A DNA stretch of 56,613 nt from an uncultured bacterium (GCA_903840015.1 CAIMEL010000022.1:1-56613), one strand, 5' to 3'. Counted from the stretch's first letter, positions 16,541-25,353 are shown. Numbers and translations are program-made. The notes: generated by a model from the letters alone, not told the origin.

Positions 16541-18547
16541 TTAATTTTGGATTAACCCCTCCTTTATCATCCAAAGTATCATCTCACGAGCCATTCTCAC
16601 AGCATTTACACTTTCCCCACCATCCTCCAAGAATATTGTTAAGGCATACTTAGGATTTGCAAAAGGAAAAAACGATGTAACCCAAGCATGAGTATGTTCA
16701 TACTCTCCTTTGCTATTAAGCTTCCCAAACTCAGCTGTTCCTGTTTTAGCACCAACCTCAACCTTCATACCTGAAAGAGTACGTATTGTGGCCCTTGAGC
16801 CATTAACTGCATTCCACATTCCCTCTTTAGTAGTCCTGATAGCATCCCTGGAAGCTATCTTGGTATATATTGGCTTAAACAACAATTCATCTTTTTCGTT
16901 CTCTTCATTCTCAAAATACTTCGCAACATGAGGAGTATGTAAGGTTCCCTCATTTGCGATCGCAGATGTCCAATTAGCCATTTGTAAAGGAGTAACCAGA
17001 GTGATTCCCTGTCCAATGACAGAGTTACAGGAGTCTCCTTCAGGGTACCAGATTGGATCCAACCACGGACTCGTTGTATTAGCTAATGCTATCTTGTTTG
17101 CTGGGGAAGGTAAACGACCAGGAGCCTCTCCTGGCAGATCGATACCTGTATAACTACCAATACCAAATTTCTCTAAGTATGGAACCAATTTATTCATATC
17201 CCAATTCCTAATTACTTCACAGAAGTAGATATTTGAAGACACAGAAATAGCATCAATTAGATTAAGCGAGCCGTAAGCACTATTTCGATAGTCTTGGAAT
17301 GCAGCACCATTGGAAAAAGTATAGCCTCTACGACTAACATACCTAGTATCCCGAGTTATGGCGCCCGCATCTAGGGCCGCGACAGAGACAATTGTCTTAA
17401 ATGTAGATCCAGGAGGCATTTGTGCAGCTATGGCCCTATTCATCAATGGATTTCTCTTGTCTTTAATGATTCGTGCATACTCTTTGAAAGATATTCCACC
17501 AACAAAAAGATTGTTATCATAACCAGGGAAAGAAACCAGAGATATTAGCTCCCCCGAATTCACATCTTCCAGCACAGCAGCTCCTGCATTTGCGGAGTAT
17601 GTCTTAACACCCTCATTGACAATTGAATACAGCCTCTTTTGAACATCCGCATCAATCGTAAGATACAGATTATCCCCTGACACTGCCTCCTTGACGACAT
17701 AGCCTTCCTTGGAAAGAGTTCGACCAAGAGCGTCAACCTCCCAAGCTATCTCACCACTCTTTCCTGCCAATCTTTCATCATACTCTCTCTCCAAACCACT
17801 TCGCCCAATCTCATCCGTTGGCAAGACATAATTAACGGTATCAAGATCTTCGGCAGTTACTCTTCCAGTATATCCAAGAATATGGCCTAAAACTTCTTTC
17901 TGAGAATAGACTCGCTTACTACCATTCTCTATATATACACCAGGTAATTCTTCAGCCTTTGCTTTTATCTTGATGGCAATATCATCATTAATATCTGAAG
18001 AAATAAGGATTTCTTTAAAATACACATTATCAGCATAAACAGAATAGATCTTCTCTGAGATACTCTTAAACTGATAATTATCTTCCCCAGAGAAGCTATT
18101 CCACCTCGTACCAAGGATACCCCCAAGGGTATCAGATGTTTTCTCCAATAGCTCAGAGTCTATATCCCCCTTACTGTCCAAATAATGCTCCAAAGAGACA
18201 TAGACCTTCATAGAAGCCGAATTTTGTGCAAGCAATTTCCCATTCCTATCAAAGATGACACCCCTATATGGAGGAATCTTTCGAATTTTTACCTGATTAT
18301 TCACAGACTTAGACAACATCTCCTCCCCCTCAGTTATTTGCAATCTAGACAAATCAATTACCAAAGCACCAAAGAAAAGGAAAAACAGTAGAAAGACAAG
18401 AGAATACATCAACAAAGGGTTACCTTCTGAACTCTCGTTACCTTTCACAATCTTCTTTAAAACACCAATACCATCAATCCTTTTCGCTCCATTACGAGAC
18501 GACTTGACTCTCTTGGGAATAATGTTCTTCGAAAATTTTAAATCCAT
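16541..18547 (-). CDS. mrdA: Penicillin-binding protein 2 (class B transpeptidase)
   Basis: Peptidoglycan transpeptidase of the elongation machinery. 668 aa. Cytoplasmic basic N-terminus, one membrane helix (about 47-68, SLVFLLFFLFFGALVIDL), PBP dimerisation domain with RGVIFDRNGKLLAQN, then the transpeptidase domain. Active-site motifs are complete: STFK with Ser381, SSN (SVSSNIYF) and KTGTAEFG. It follows mreB-mreC-mreD with 2 nt spacing, the classic rod-shape operon order, which supports PBP2 rather than the division enzyme FtsI. Confidence 0.93.
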   Translation of the reverse strand: MDLKFSKNIIPKRVKSSRNGAKRIDGIGVLKKIVKGNESSEGNPLLMYSLVFLLFFLFFGALVIDLSRLQITEGEEMLSKSVNNQVKIRKIPPYRGVIFDRNGKLLAQNSASMKVYVSLEHYLDSKGDIDSELLEKTSDTLGGILGTRWNSFSGEDNYQFKSISEKIYSVYADNVYFKEILISSDINDDIAIKIKAKAEELPGVYIENGSKRVYSQKEVLGHILGYTGRVTAEDLDTVNYVLPTDEIGRSGLEREYDERLAGKSGEIAWEVDALGRTLSKEGYVVKEAVSGDNLYLTIDADVQKRLYSIVNEGVKTYSANAGAAVLEDVNSGELISLVSFPGYDNNLFVGGISFKEYARIIKDKRNPLMNRAIAAQMPPGSTFKTIVSVAALDAGAITRDTRYVSRRGYTFSNGAAFQDYRNSAYGSLNLIDAISVSSNIYFCEVIRNWDMNKLVPYLEKFGIGSYTGIDLPGEAPGRLPSPANKIALANTTSPWLDPIWYPEGDSCNSVIGQGITLVTPLQMANWTSAIANEGTLHTPHVAKYFENEENEKDELLFKPIYTKIASRDAIRTTKEGMWNAVNGSRATIRTLSGMKVEVGAKTGTAEFGKLNSKGEYEHTHAWVTSFFPFANPKYALTIFLEDGGESVNAVRMAREMILWMIKEGLIQN

Positions 18548-18549
18548 AC

Positions 18550-19050
18550 CTATTTAAATCTAAGATTACTTTTTGATTTCCCATCTCTAAACCTAACAAA
18601 TATCCTCTCTAGCAAGAAAGCCACCGAAACAGAAACTACTGCTCGCAAAATCCAACCCCATACCTGGCCCCAACCAACCAAACCACCATTACCAATGAGG
18701 AAGAAGTTCTGAGCATAGAAATATGCTATGTAGAAAAGCAGAAATCCAACAAATTTGAATATGTAAGAATAGAAACCAGTTTCAGTCGAAAGAGAGAATG
18801 AAAGCAGATTATAGATTAGAATAGAAAGAAGATATACCAACATTGTTACTCCCAGAGGGATATTAAGAACTACATCTATGAAGACAGAAAAAAGAGCAGT
18901 TCCTAAAAGTAAAAGTTTCCAATTAACCTTCTTAAACAGAAATAGACATAGAACAAAAACAATACTAATCCCAAACATTGAAAGTAGAAAACTCTCAAGG
19001 AAAAAGATTCCCAGAAAAAGCAAAATAATTAAAAGTATGTAAAGCAACAT
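18550..19050 (-). CDS. mreD: Rod shape-determining protein MreD
   Basis: 166 aa with about five hydrophobic helices and little else conserved, as usual for MreD. The assignment rests on topology, length and its position between mreC and the PBP2 gene. It bridges MreC and the membrane synthases in the elongasome. Confidence 0.8.
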   Translation of the reverse strand: MLLYILLIILLFLGIFFLESFLLSMFGISIVFVLCLFLFKKVNWKLLLLGTALFSVFIDVVLNIPLGVTMLVYLLSILIYNLLSFSLSTETGFYSYIFKFVGFLLFYIAYFYAQNFFLIGNGGLVGWGQVWGWILRAVVSVSVAFLLERIFVRFRDGKSKSNLRFK

Positions 19051-19069
19051 TAATATATTCTAATACAAT

Positions 19070-19900
19070 TTAACGAACTCTGATAAAAACAGTTATCAGA
19101 TCATCATATTCAACAACAGGGACAACAACTCCACTACGAGAAGTCTCCGCAGGATTATTGGAAAGATTAACGATATAACCTAATACTAGAGATTCTCCAA
19201 CCTTAGAATCATTAACAACTACCAGATCACCATTTTTCACTTTCGAGTTCGCAGAGATATTCTCTATCCTTATCCCATCCGACGTACCACTAACAACAGC
19301 TTTACTTAAGATTGGAACCTTTCTATTATCCTTAACATCCATCCAGTCGCCATTAACAACAATAACCTCTAAATTATTATTCTTACTACGTGGCAACCTT
19401 ACAACAGAGCTCTTGTCATCTACCTGAACAACACTCCCTAGATACAAATTCCCAAGAACTGCAATATCCCCCATTTCGATCCCAGAAGCTTTACCCTCAT
19501 TCAAACGTAAGAATTCGACAGAATCTGTACTCAGTACCTTTACTAAAAGATACTCTTTTTCATCGTTTGCTAGGTTTACCTGTTTGCGCAGAGATTCGTT
19601 TTCCTCAACTAACATTGTAAAGTAAGAATTTTCGACATTCTTTGCGTTAAAATCCTCTTTCAAGGCATCACACTCTTTTCTAAACTCACCAAAATCCTTA
19701 AAGATTTCAAAAGAAGAAGCAACCTCTTTCCCTGCAGAGTTAGCACCAACAAATATTGGCTCAGCTATGTAAGAAATTCCACTTCGCACGAAGGAAACAC
19801 CTATCAAAGAATCTAAGAGAACAAGGGTAACAGCAAGGAATATCCCTATGGGAAAGAATAAAAGATCTTTCTCAAATATACTCAAGGCATTTCTCTTCAT
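19070..19900 (-). CDS. mreC: Rod shape-determining protein MreC
   Basis: 276 aa. One N-terminal membrane helix (about 13-37), a coiled coil (about 65-110, EFRKECDALKEDFNAKN and LVEENESLRKQVNLAN), then the beta-barrel pair typical of MreC (VKVLSTDSVEFLRLNEGKA, GSVVQVDDKSSVVRL). It is periplasm-facing and links MreB to PBP2. It lies 16 nt after mreB. Confidence 0.9.
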   Translation of the reverse strand: MKRNALSIFEKDLLFFPIGIFLAVTLVLLDSLIGVSFVRSGISYIAEPIFVGANSAGKEVASSFEIFKDFGEFRKECDALKEDFNAKNVENSYFTMLVEENESLRKQVNLANDEKEYLLVKVLSTDSVEFLRLNEGKASGIEMGDIAVLGNLYLGSVVQVDDKSSVVRLPRSKNNNLEVIVVNGDWMDVKDNRKVPILSKAVVSGTSDGIRIENISANSKVKNGDLVVVNDSKVGESLVLGYIVNLSNNPAETSRSGVVVPVVEYDDLITVFIRVR

Positions 19901-19916
19901 CAGATAGTAACAAAAG

Positions 19917-20972
19917 TTAAACTAACTCATCCCAAGACTTCTGGACCCTATCCAACAGTTCGATATGATCAAGCATCAAGGAAGTTCCTCTCGCAACTGT
20001 AGACATAGGATCTTCAACAACTTTAACTGGGAGATTCAATTCAGCAGAAAGGTAAGAATCAAGACCACGAATCAAAGCTCCACCACCAGTTAAACAAACC
20101 CCAGTCATCAAGATATCCTTAAGAAGTTCTGGTGGTGTATCCTCAATGGTATCCTTGATCGATTCTGTTATTATCGAAATAGTGCTAGCCATAGCTTCTC
20201 GAACCTCTATACTACTTAGCTCAACTGTTTTTGGTAACCCAGTTAACAAATCTCTACCTTGAATCCCAGATTTCTTCTCTTTCTTTAGAGGCATTGCAGA
20301 ACCCATTGTTATTTTAATATCCTCAGCTGTTCTCTCTCCTATGAGGATATTATATTTGCCTCTAATGTAGCTAATTATATCCTCATCCATCTCATCACCA
20401 GCAATTCGAACAGTACCATCTACAACTATATCGCCAAGAGAAAATACGGCAATATCGGTAGTACCACCTCCAATATCTACAATCATACTACCAGAAGCTT
20501 CCTCAATCCTCAGTCCTGCCCCGATAGCTGCAGCCATAGCTTCTTCAACAACAAAAACCTCCCTTGCACCTGCTGTCTTAGCAGCATCAATCACGGCCTG
20601 TCTCTCAACTTCTGTAACCGAAGAAGGCACGCCTATAATTACTCTAGGTCTAGGGATCTTAAATGTCTTACCAAAATATCCATGGGCTCTATGAATGAAA
20701 TGATGAATCATTGCCTGAGTCGTATCAAAATCGGAGATAACACCATCCTTCAAAGGTCTAACAGCAATAATATTCGCAGGAGTCCTACCTATCATCTGTC
20801 TTGCTTCCTTACCTACTGCCAATACAGTTTTACTCTTTTTCTCAATAGCTACAACAGATGGCTCCGAAACAACAATACCGTGATTACGCATAAAAACCAT
20901 AGTATTGGCTGTTCCTAAATCTATTCCTAAATCGTATGTAAATAAACCCCAAAGGGAATCAAATATGCCCAT
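19917..20972 (-). CDS. mreB: Rod shape-determining actin MreB
   Basis: 351 aa. Actin fold with GIDLGTANTMVF (phosphate 1), DIGGGTTDIAVFSLG (phosphate 2) and LTGGGALIRGLD (adenosine). The N-terminus MGIFDSLWGLFTYD is a likely amphipathic membrane-binding helix. It heads mreBCD-PBP2. A second mreB lies at 36.7 kb and lacks this helix. Confidence 0.97.
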   Translation of the reverse strand: MGIFDSLWGLFTYDLGIDLGTANTMVFMRNHGIVVSEPSVVAIEKKSKTVLAVGKEARQMIGRTPANIIAVRPLKDGVISDFDTTQAMIHHFIHRAHGYFGKTFKIPRPRVIIGVPSSVTEVERQAVIDAAKTAGAREVFVVEEAMAAAIGAGLRIEEASGSMIVDIGGGTTDIAVFSLGDIVVDGTVRIAGDEMDEDIISYIRGKYNILIGERTAEDIKITMGSAMPLKKEKKSGIQGRDLLTGLPKTVELSSIEVREAMASTISIITESIKDTIEDTPPELLKDILMTGVCLTGGGALIRGLDSYLSAELNLPVKVVEDPMSTVARGTSLMLDHIELLDRVQKSWDELV

Positions 20973-21007
20973 AACAGTATCTCAAATTATTGATGAATTG
21001 TATCACT

Positions 21008-21039
21008 TTAAAAAAAAGAACACGAGCTTATGTGTTCTT
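21008..21039 (-). terminator. intrinsic terminator after rpmB
   Basis: Minus strand: stem AAGAACAC / GTGTTCTT with an 8-nt loop, then a run of T residues. It separates rpmB from mreB. Confidence 0.8.
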
Positions 21040-21069
21040 AAATTACACACTCCGAGTATTAAATTACCC

Positions 21070-21279
21070 CTATTCCTCTTTTCGAAGCTTCTTATAGCAT
21101 TTCATACAGGAAGAAACACGAACAGTAGCTCCATCTAATTCTAAATCTATATTCTTTAGATTTGGTTTGAATTTTCTTTTTGACTTTGGTGCTTTGTACC
21201 TCCAACCCACAGAGTGCTTGTGTTGGATTCTGTTACCAGCTACCGTAGATTTTCCACAAATTTCGCATATTTTTGACAT
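21070..21279 (-). CDS. rpmB: 50S ribosomal protein bL28
   Basis: 69 aa, basic. Zinc-binding cysteine pairs CEICGK near the N-terminus and CMKC near the C-terminus, with the L28 segments GNRIQHKHSVGWRYKAP and KRKFKPNLKNI between. The ATG lies 9 nt downstream of a TATAAT box, so the leader is at most 2-4 nt and no Shine-Dalgarno is possible. Confidence 0.95.
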   Translation of the reverse strand: MSKICEICGKSTVAGNRIQHKHSVGWRYKAPKSKRKFKPNLKNIDLELDGATVRVSSCMKCYKKLRKEE

Positions 21280-21288
21280 AACGAGGGT

Positions 21289-21317
21289 ATTATATATAAC
21301 TTATTAAGATACGTCAA
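21289..21317 (-). promoter_or_regulatory. strong promoter of rpmB
   Basis: Minus strand TTGACG, 17 bp, TATAAT. It is divergent from the promoter of the M50 protease gene, whose boxes interleave with it. Confidence 0.7.
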
Positions 21318-21342
21318 ACATTCCCAACTTAAAACAAATTGG

Positions 21343-21348
21343 TATAAT
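21343..21348 (+). promoter_or_regulatory. extended -10 box of the M50 protease gene
   Basis: TGG-TATAAT (TGn extended -10), ending 6 nt before the ATG at 21355. The -35 region is poor. Confidence 0.5.
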
Positions 21349-21354
21349 ACTAAG

Positions 21355-21981
21355 ATGTTTGAGATATCATCAGAAACAATATATTGGATACTCTTTGCAA
21401 TACCATCTATTCTCATTGCTTCTACTATTCACGAATACTCACACGGATTTGCAGCTTACAAGTTAGGTGACCCAACAGCAAAAGCTGCAGGAAGGCTTAC
21501 ATTAAATCCTTTAACCCATATTGATCCCATCGGAGCAATATGTATGATCCTTTTTCGCTTTGGATGGAGCAAACCCGTTCCAATAAATGAATATAATTTT
21601 CAAAATAGAGAGGTAGGAACTGCCATTACAGCATTTGCCGGACCACTTTCAAATATTATCATGGCTTCGTTAACTGGACTCTTAAATTTCCTGTTGAATA
21701 TAGATCCTACAAGTATATTAGGAACATTTCTCTTCACATTTGCCCTCATTAATGTTGTTCTTGCAGCATTCAATCTTTTACCAATACCACCTTTGGATGG
21801 GCATAAAATAGTTAGAGCTTTTTTACCAAGGACATTGAGATATTACTGGGAAAAACTAGAGAAATTTTCTATTGTTCTAATAATAATTCTCATACTACCA
21901 ATTTTACCAACTGGTTCCATTGCTTCCTTTCTAATCTCCTCTATTATTCCAAAAGCGCTTGCCTTACTAGGTTTTATATAG
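21355..21981 (+). CDS. Site-2 protease family (M50) membrane protein
   Basis: 208 aa, mostly membrane helices. Zinc motif STIHEYSHGFAAYKLGD gives HExxH, and the third ligand motif is NLLPIPPLDGHKI. No PDZ domain, which places it with the small Rv-type/SpoIVFB-like M50 group and not with the RseP-like gene at 8.5 kb. Substrate unknown. The predicted mRNA is leaderless. Confidence 0.9.
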   Translation: MFEISSETIYWILFAIPSILIASTIHEYSHGFAAYKLGDPTAKAAGRLTLNPLTHIDPIGAICMILFRFGWSKPVPINEYNFQNREVGTAITAFAGPLSNIIMASLTGLLNFLLNIDPTSILGTFLFTFALINVVLAAFNLLPIPPLDGHKIVRAFLPRTLRYYWEKLEKFSIVLIIILILPILPTGSIASFLISSIIPKALALLGFI

Positions 21982-22007
21982 AATAGTCATTATAGGTCAG
22001 AATATAT

Positions 22008-22036
22008 TTGTATTGCCCTACCCTGCATAGTAAAAT
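22008..22036 (+). promoter_or_regulatory. promoter of the structured RNA
   Basis: TTGTAT, 17 bp, TAAAAT. The expected start, about 22042, is the first base of the terminal stem of the RNA described next. Confidence 0.5.
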
Positions 22037-22041
22037 ATAGT

Positions 22042-22191
22042 GCTCTAGTGGGAGAAAAGGTGGTTTCATAGCTCCATACTAAAGAGCTCGGGATCCCACA
22101 AATCGCTTAACCTCGTGGGGTTAAGTTGAGGGAACCCACTTAATTGTCTGAGCTCTATGATTCCGCTTCCTGCTAGAGCATTTCCTCTTTT
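22042..22191 (+). ncRNA. rod-shaped structured RNA, candidate 6S RNA
   Basis: No protein frame fits. The segment folds into one long rod: terminal stem GCTCTAG (22042) with CTAGAGC (22173-22179); GGGAG with CTTCC; TCATAG-CTC with GAG-CTATGA; then an internal bubble of about 12-15 nt on each side; GGGATCCC with GGGAACCC (one mismatch); and an apical hairpin CTTAACC / GGTTAAG. A T/C-rich stretch follows. A promoter ends 5 nt before it. A rod with a central bubble is the layout of 6S RNA, which mimics an open promoter to bind RNA polymerase. The fold is my hand pairing; the 6S identity is inference. Confidence 0.45.
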
Positions 22192-22233
22192 GTATTGATT
22201 ATCTTCTTTAAATATAATAAACTTCTCTAAGTT

Positions 22234-22310
22234 GCCGAAGTAGCTCAGTTGGTCAGAGCAACTGTTTTGTAAACAGTAGGTCGAGAGTTCGAATCTCTCC
22301 TTCGGCTCCA
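22234..22310 (+). tRNA. tRNA-Thr(TGT)
   Basis: Acceptor GCCGAAG / CTTCGGC, anticodon stem ACTGT / ACAGT with loop TTTGTAA, T-loop TTCGAAT. The 3' CCA is encoded (22308-22310). Confidence 0.95.
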
Positions 22311-22315
22311 GTTGT

Positions 22316-22398
22316 GCAGAGGTGGCGGAGTGGTCAAACGCATTGGACTGTAAATCCAACTCCTTCGGGATACACAGGTTCAAATCCTGTCCTCTGCA
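22316..22398 (+). tRNA. tRNA-Tyr(GTA)
   Basis: Acceptor GCAGAGG / CCTCTGC, anticodon loop CTGTAAA on stem TTGGA / TCCAA, long variable arm around CTCCTTCGGGA (class II), T-loop TTCAAAT. No encoded CCA. It starts 6 nt after tRNA-Thr. Confidence 0.95.
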
Positions 22399-22424
22399 TA
22401 TATCTAAATTTACTCATAATCATC

Positions 22425-23144
22425 ATGAGTGAAGCTTTCGGCGTGGTGTTCTTCGTTCTCTCTGCACTACTTAGCCTTTTAGGCGTAGTCGGTGTTGTTT
22501 ACTTCATCTTTTTCCTAGTTAGAAATAAGGATAAAGATATAAAAATAACAACAGATACCCTACTGAAAGTATATCTGTACCTCATCACCTTCGTCACTCT
22601 ATTTGTTGCAGTTGGTGGTGCTACAGTATTCTTGAATTCAGCCTTCTCATACAAATTTGGGATACCATTTTCATTCAAATTAGAAAAAACCAATCAGTAT
22701 TACGACAAGTCTCTTAGTGAACCATCTAAACCAGATTACATGGGCCCTGAGTGCTATATGGGCAATCCAACAGTAATCGAAGACCAAACTGTATGTTTCG
22801 ACAAAGAGGCACAGAAGCAGGGGTTAATTAATGGCTTGACAATTTCCATATCAATGATCCTTCTCTTTGTAATGCACAGAGTTGGAATCTTTTTTGCAGA
22901 AAAGAAAAAGATTATGTATTGGTTAAAGAAAACTTACACCTTTACATCTCTCATTGTATTTAGTGTTGTTGGAGTAGTAACAATTCCAATCGCAGCATAT
23001 CAACTAGCTACATTCCTATTCTCTAGACCTGAGGACATCACTATGATTAATCCTCCAGGGATAGCTGTTGCAACTGTAATATTTGTACTTCCCCTTTGGA
23101 TATATTTCTTGATAAGTACAATAAAACTCAAGGAAGAAAACTAA
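22425..23144 (+). CDS. Unrecognised multi-helix membrane protein
   Basis: 239 aa from ATG 22425; upstream in-frame sequence lies inside tRNA-Tyr and is not part of the gene. About five hydrophobic helices: residues about 7-32, 50-72, 140-160, 178-202 and 212-235. Between helices 2 and 3 is a polar loop with two cysteines (GPECYMGNP and QTVCFDKEA), possibly disulfide-bonded outside the cell. I do not recognise the family and assign no function. It is flanked by tRNA genes and probably shares their transcript. Confidence 0.75.
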   Translation: MSEAFGVVFFVLSALLSLLGVVGVVYFIFFLVRNKDKDIKITTDTLLKVYLYLITFVTLFVAVGGATVFLNSAFSYKFGIPFSFKLEKTNQYYDKSLSEPSKPDYMGPECYMGNPTVIEDQTVCFDKEAQKQGLINGLTISISMILLFVMHRVGIFFAEKKKIMYWLKKTYTFTSLIVFSVVGVVTIPIAAYQLATFLFSRPEDITMINPPGIAVATVIFVLPLWIYFLISTIKLKEEN

Positions 23145-23172
23145 ATACAAATATAGTATAATCAATCTCAAC

Positions 23173-23249
23173 GCTGGATTAGCTCAGTTGGTTAGAGCAC
23201 ATTCATGGTAAGAATGAGGTCCTGAGTTCGACTCTCAGATCCAGCTCCA
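23173..23249 (+). tRNA. tRNA-Thr(GGT)
   Basis: Acceptor GCTGGAT / ATCCAGC, anticodon stem CATTC / GAATG with loop ATGGTAA, T-loop TTCGACT. The 3' CCA is encoded. Confidence 0.95.
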
Positions 23250-23251
23250 GA

Positions 23252-24493
23252 TTAGACAGAATTCATTTCTCTCACTACCAAATCCCTGTAATAATAACCA
23301 CTTTTCTTCACCATCCTCTCTTTACTCTTAGAATCTATCTTGACTAAACCAAACTTTGGCCAAAAGCCACTATCCCATTCAAAATTATCAAGTAGAGACC
23401 AATGCATATACCCTCGCAAATCAACACCTTCCCTATTCAGTCTCCTCAGTGCCTTAAATGTTTCATCTAGCCACCACTCCCTGTGAATATCTTTTTCGTC
23501 GGCTAATCCATTTTCGGTAATAACGATTGACAATCTATATCTGTCATATATATCTCGAAGCAATTCGTAAATTTTACTTGGGTTCATATACCAACCCATA
23601 TCCGAAAATTGTCCTTTCTCTTTTTTCATAAAAAGGGTTTTAGGATCTATGTACATATAATAATTTATACCTAAAAAATCGACATGATTCTTTACCCTAT
23701 CAAGATATGACAGAACAAGGTATTTACGTAAAAACCATAATAGCGGTTTCAGCAAAATACAATCTGTAGAAAAATAGTAACAATTCTTAGCGATAGAGAC
23801 ACAAGCTTCAGGATTACTCTTTTTAATAATCTCATAAGCCCTCTTATGGGCCTCCACAAAGGTATGTAGATACAATTTGTTAAAACTAAATGGATTAAAA
23901 TGCTGTGGTGGCCACTTCCCAATCAAGTGAGATACAGCAAAGGACTCAGGTTCGTTAATAGTTATCCAGTATTTTACATCTTCACCAAGTCTTGCAACCA
24001 GAAATTCAACATACTCCAAATACTTCTCGACAAAGCACTTTGACAAAACTCCTCCTTGAGCCTCCAACCATGTCGGTACTGTCCAATGCCAAGTTGTCAG
24101 TAGTGGCTCTATATTGTTCCTTCTTAACTCTTTTATCAATTTAACATAGTAGGATATCCCTTCTTCGCGGAAAACCCCCTCTTCAGGTTCTACCCTTGCC
24201 CACTCTACAGAGAATCTGTATGCATTTAAGTTCATCTCCTTTAAACTCTCAACATCCTCCTTCCAATGGTTAAAACTGTCACATGAGAATAAAGAATTAG
24301 AGAGGAAATTCTCCTCTGATAAACCAGCCCTCTTACTCCTCTTTAACAACTTCTTAGCATTCTTCTCTTCCCACTCGGTCCAGTTATTTTTCAATCCACC
24401 TTCAATCTGATGACTCGAAGAAGCCGCCCCCCAAAAAAACTCTCTCGAGAAAGATTTTCTTTCCTTGCTTTGGATACTATTCATAGCTCCCAT
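23252..24493 (-). CDS. Glycoside hydrolase family 1 (beta-glucosidase-like)
   Basis: 413 aa. Retaining GH1 enzyme: acid/base Glu in WITINEPESFAVSH, nucleophile Glu in VITENGLADEKD, and N-terminal FFWGAASSSHQIEGG. Shorter than the usual 440-470 aa but with both catalytic residues. Substrate is likely a beta-linked disaccharide or aryl glycoside; the exact sugar cannot be read from the sequence. There is no signal peptide, so it is cytoplasmic. It stands alone, divergent from the unknown gene at 24.6 kb and convergent with tRNA-Thr, with no sugar transporter beside it. Confidence 0.93.
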   Translation of the reverse strand: MGAMNSIQSKERKSFSREFFWGAASSSHQIEGGLKNNWTEWEEKNAKKLLKRSKRAGLSEENFLSNSLFSCDSFNHWKEDVESLKEMNLNAYRFSVEWARVEPEEGVFREEGISYYVKLIKELRRNNIEPLLTTWHWTVPTWLEAQGGVLSKCFVEKYLEYVEFLVARLGEDVKYWITINEPESFAVSHLIGKWPPQHFNPFSFNKLYLHTFVEAHKRAYEIIKKSNPEACVSIAKNCYYFSTDCILLKPLLWFLRKYLVLSYLDRVKNHVDFLGINYYMYIDPKTLFMKKEKGQFSDMGWYMNPSKIYELLRDIYDRYRLSIVITENGLADEKDIHREWWLDETFKALRRLNREGVDLRGYMHWSLLDNFEWDSGFWPKFGLVKIDSKSKERMVKKSGYYYRDLVVREMNSV

Positions 24494-24528
24494 TATACAT
24501 TTAAAAATGGATATTTAAATGTCGCCGT

Positions 24529-24557
24529 TTTACACTTCCCAAATATTCATATATAAT
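24529..24557 (+). promoter_or_regulatory. promoter of the 24.6 kb unknown gene
   Basis: TTTACA, 17 bp, TATAAT. The leader would be about 26 nt without a Shine-Dalgarno. Confidence 0.65.
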
Positions 24558-24589
24558 CACCATTTCTAATAAATTATGTATTAAAACAA

Positions 24590-25009
24590 ATGAGAGACGA
24601 TATATTCACACCATTCAATTGCAAACCTACCCCTATGGAAATGGATCCTGATTCTCTTGCTGTAATTGCAGAGGAATTAAACGGATTCCTTGAAGAGAAT
24701 GACGTACCGGAGATGTTAGAGATGAGCGACTATGTACAAGCAACCTACGAAGCAGATAAATTCAGAGGACCACTCTTCAACATTACAAACATGGTAACAG
24801 AAGATGATGTTTTCCAAGTTATTCATTTAGGAAAAGCTATCAAACATGCTTTTCTACGAAGAAACTCAGATGGCAGTGTCGACTTCTTAGAGCACAACTT
24901 TGACAAAGGCTACAGAAATGCACTCCCGGACTGGTTTAGAGGTATATACAAAGGTATCCAGGTTGCAAAAGAGAGAGACTCTCTCAAATGGAAAGCTTCT
25001 TCAAAATAA
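24590..25009 (+). CDS. Hypothetical acidic soluble protein
   Basis: 139 aa, acidic N-terminal half (LAVIAEELNGFLEENDVPEM) and a basic end (KWKASSK). No membrane helix, signal peptide or motif that I recognise. It has a good promoter and codon use like its neighbours, so I accept it as real. It precedes the ribosomal-protein/secE operon, which has its own promoter. Confidence 0.7.
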   Translation: MRDDIFTPFNCKPTPMEMDPDSLAVIAEELNGFLEENDVPEMLEMSDYVQATYEADKFRGPLFNITNMVTEDDVFQVIHLGKAIKHAFLRRNSDGSVDFLEHNFDKGYRNALPDWFRGIYKGIQVAKERDSLKWKASSK

Positions 25010-25012
25010 TAT

Positions 25013-25041
25013 TTGACCTAACAAACTATTTCCAATATAAT
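25013..25041 (+). promoter_or_regulatory. promoter of rpmG - tRNA-Trp - secE - nusG - rplKA
   Basis: TTGACC, 17 bp, TATAAT, located right after the stop of the preceding gene. Confidence 0.75.
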
Positions 25042-25085
25042 ACGAAGTATTTCCCATAATATACTAATTTTGATCCCTGAGGAAA

Positions 25086-25250
25086 ATGGCTAAAGTAAAA
25101 AGAGATATGATGGCTTTCAAGTGCGAGAAGTGTAATGAGAAAAACTACACAGCCTTCAAGACCAAAAATATCAAGGAGAAAATGCAAATTAAAAAGTACT
25201 GTTCAAGATGTCAGGAACATACAGTGCACAAGGAGACAAAGATAAAATAG
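25086..25250 (+). CDS. rpmG: 50S ribosomal protein bL33
   Basis: 54 aa, read directly from the sequence. It starts MAKVKRDMMAFKCEKC and contains a second pair CSRC, so the zinc form with both CxxC motifs (Cys13/16 and 39/42 approximately). Basic, lysine-rich. GAGG lies 4 nt before the ATG. The order rpmG - tRNA-Trp - secE - nusG is the widespread bacterial arrangement. Confidence 0.94.
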   Translation: MAKVKRDMMAFKCEKCNEKNYTAFKTKNIKEKMQIKKYCSRCQEHTVHKETKIK

Positions 25251-25268
25251 ACGCTCTTTACCAAACCT

Positions 25269-25343
25269 GGGCCCATAGTTTCAATGGTAAAATAGCGGTC
25301 TCCAAAACCGTGGTTCTCCGTTCGAATCGGAGTGGGCCTGCCA
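25269..25343 (+). tRNA. tRNA-Trp(CCA)
   Basis: Anticodon stem GCGGT / ACCGT with loop CTCCAAA; acceptor GGGCCCA / TGGGCCT (G-U first pair); discriminator G; encoded CCA at 25341-25343. It lies inside the rpmG-secE operon. Confidence 0.94.
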
Positions 25344-25353
25344 AAACAGAAAT

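Noticed and set aside
22042-22191. SRP RNA, tmRNA or RNase P RNA
   Set aside because: The conserved GGAAGGAAGCAG-type SRP tip, a tmRNA tag frame and the RNase P core sequences are not found on either strand.
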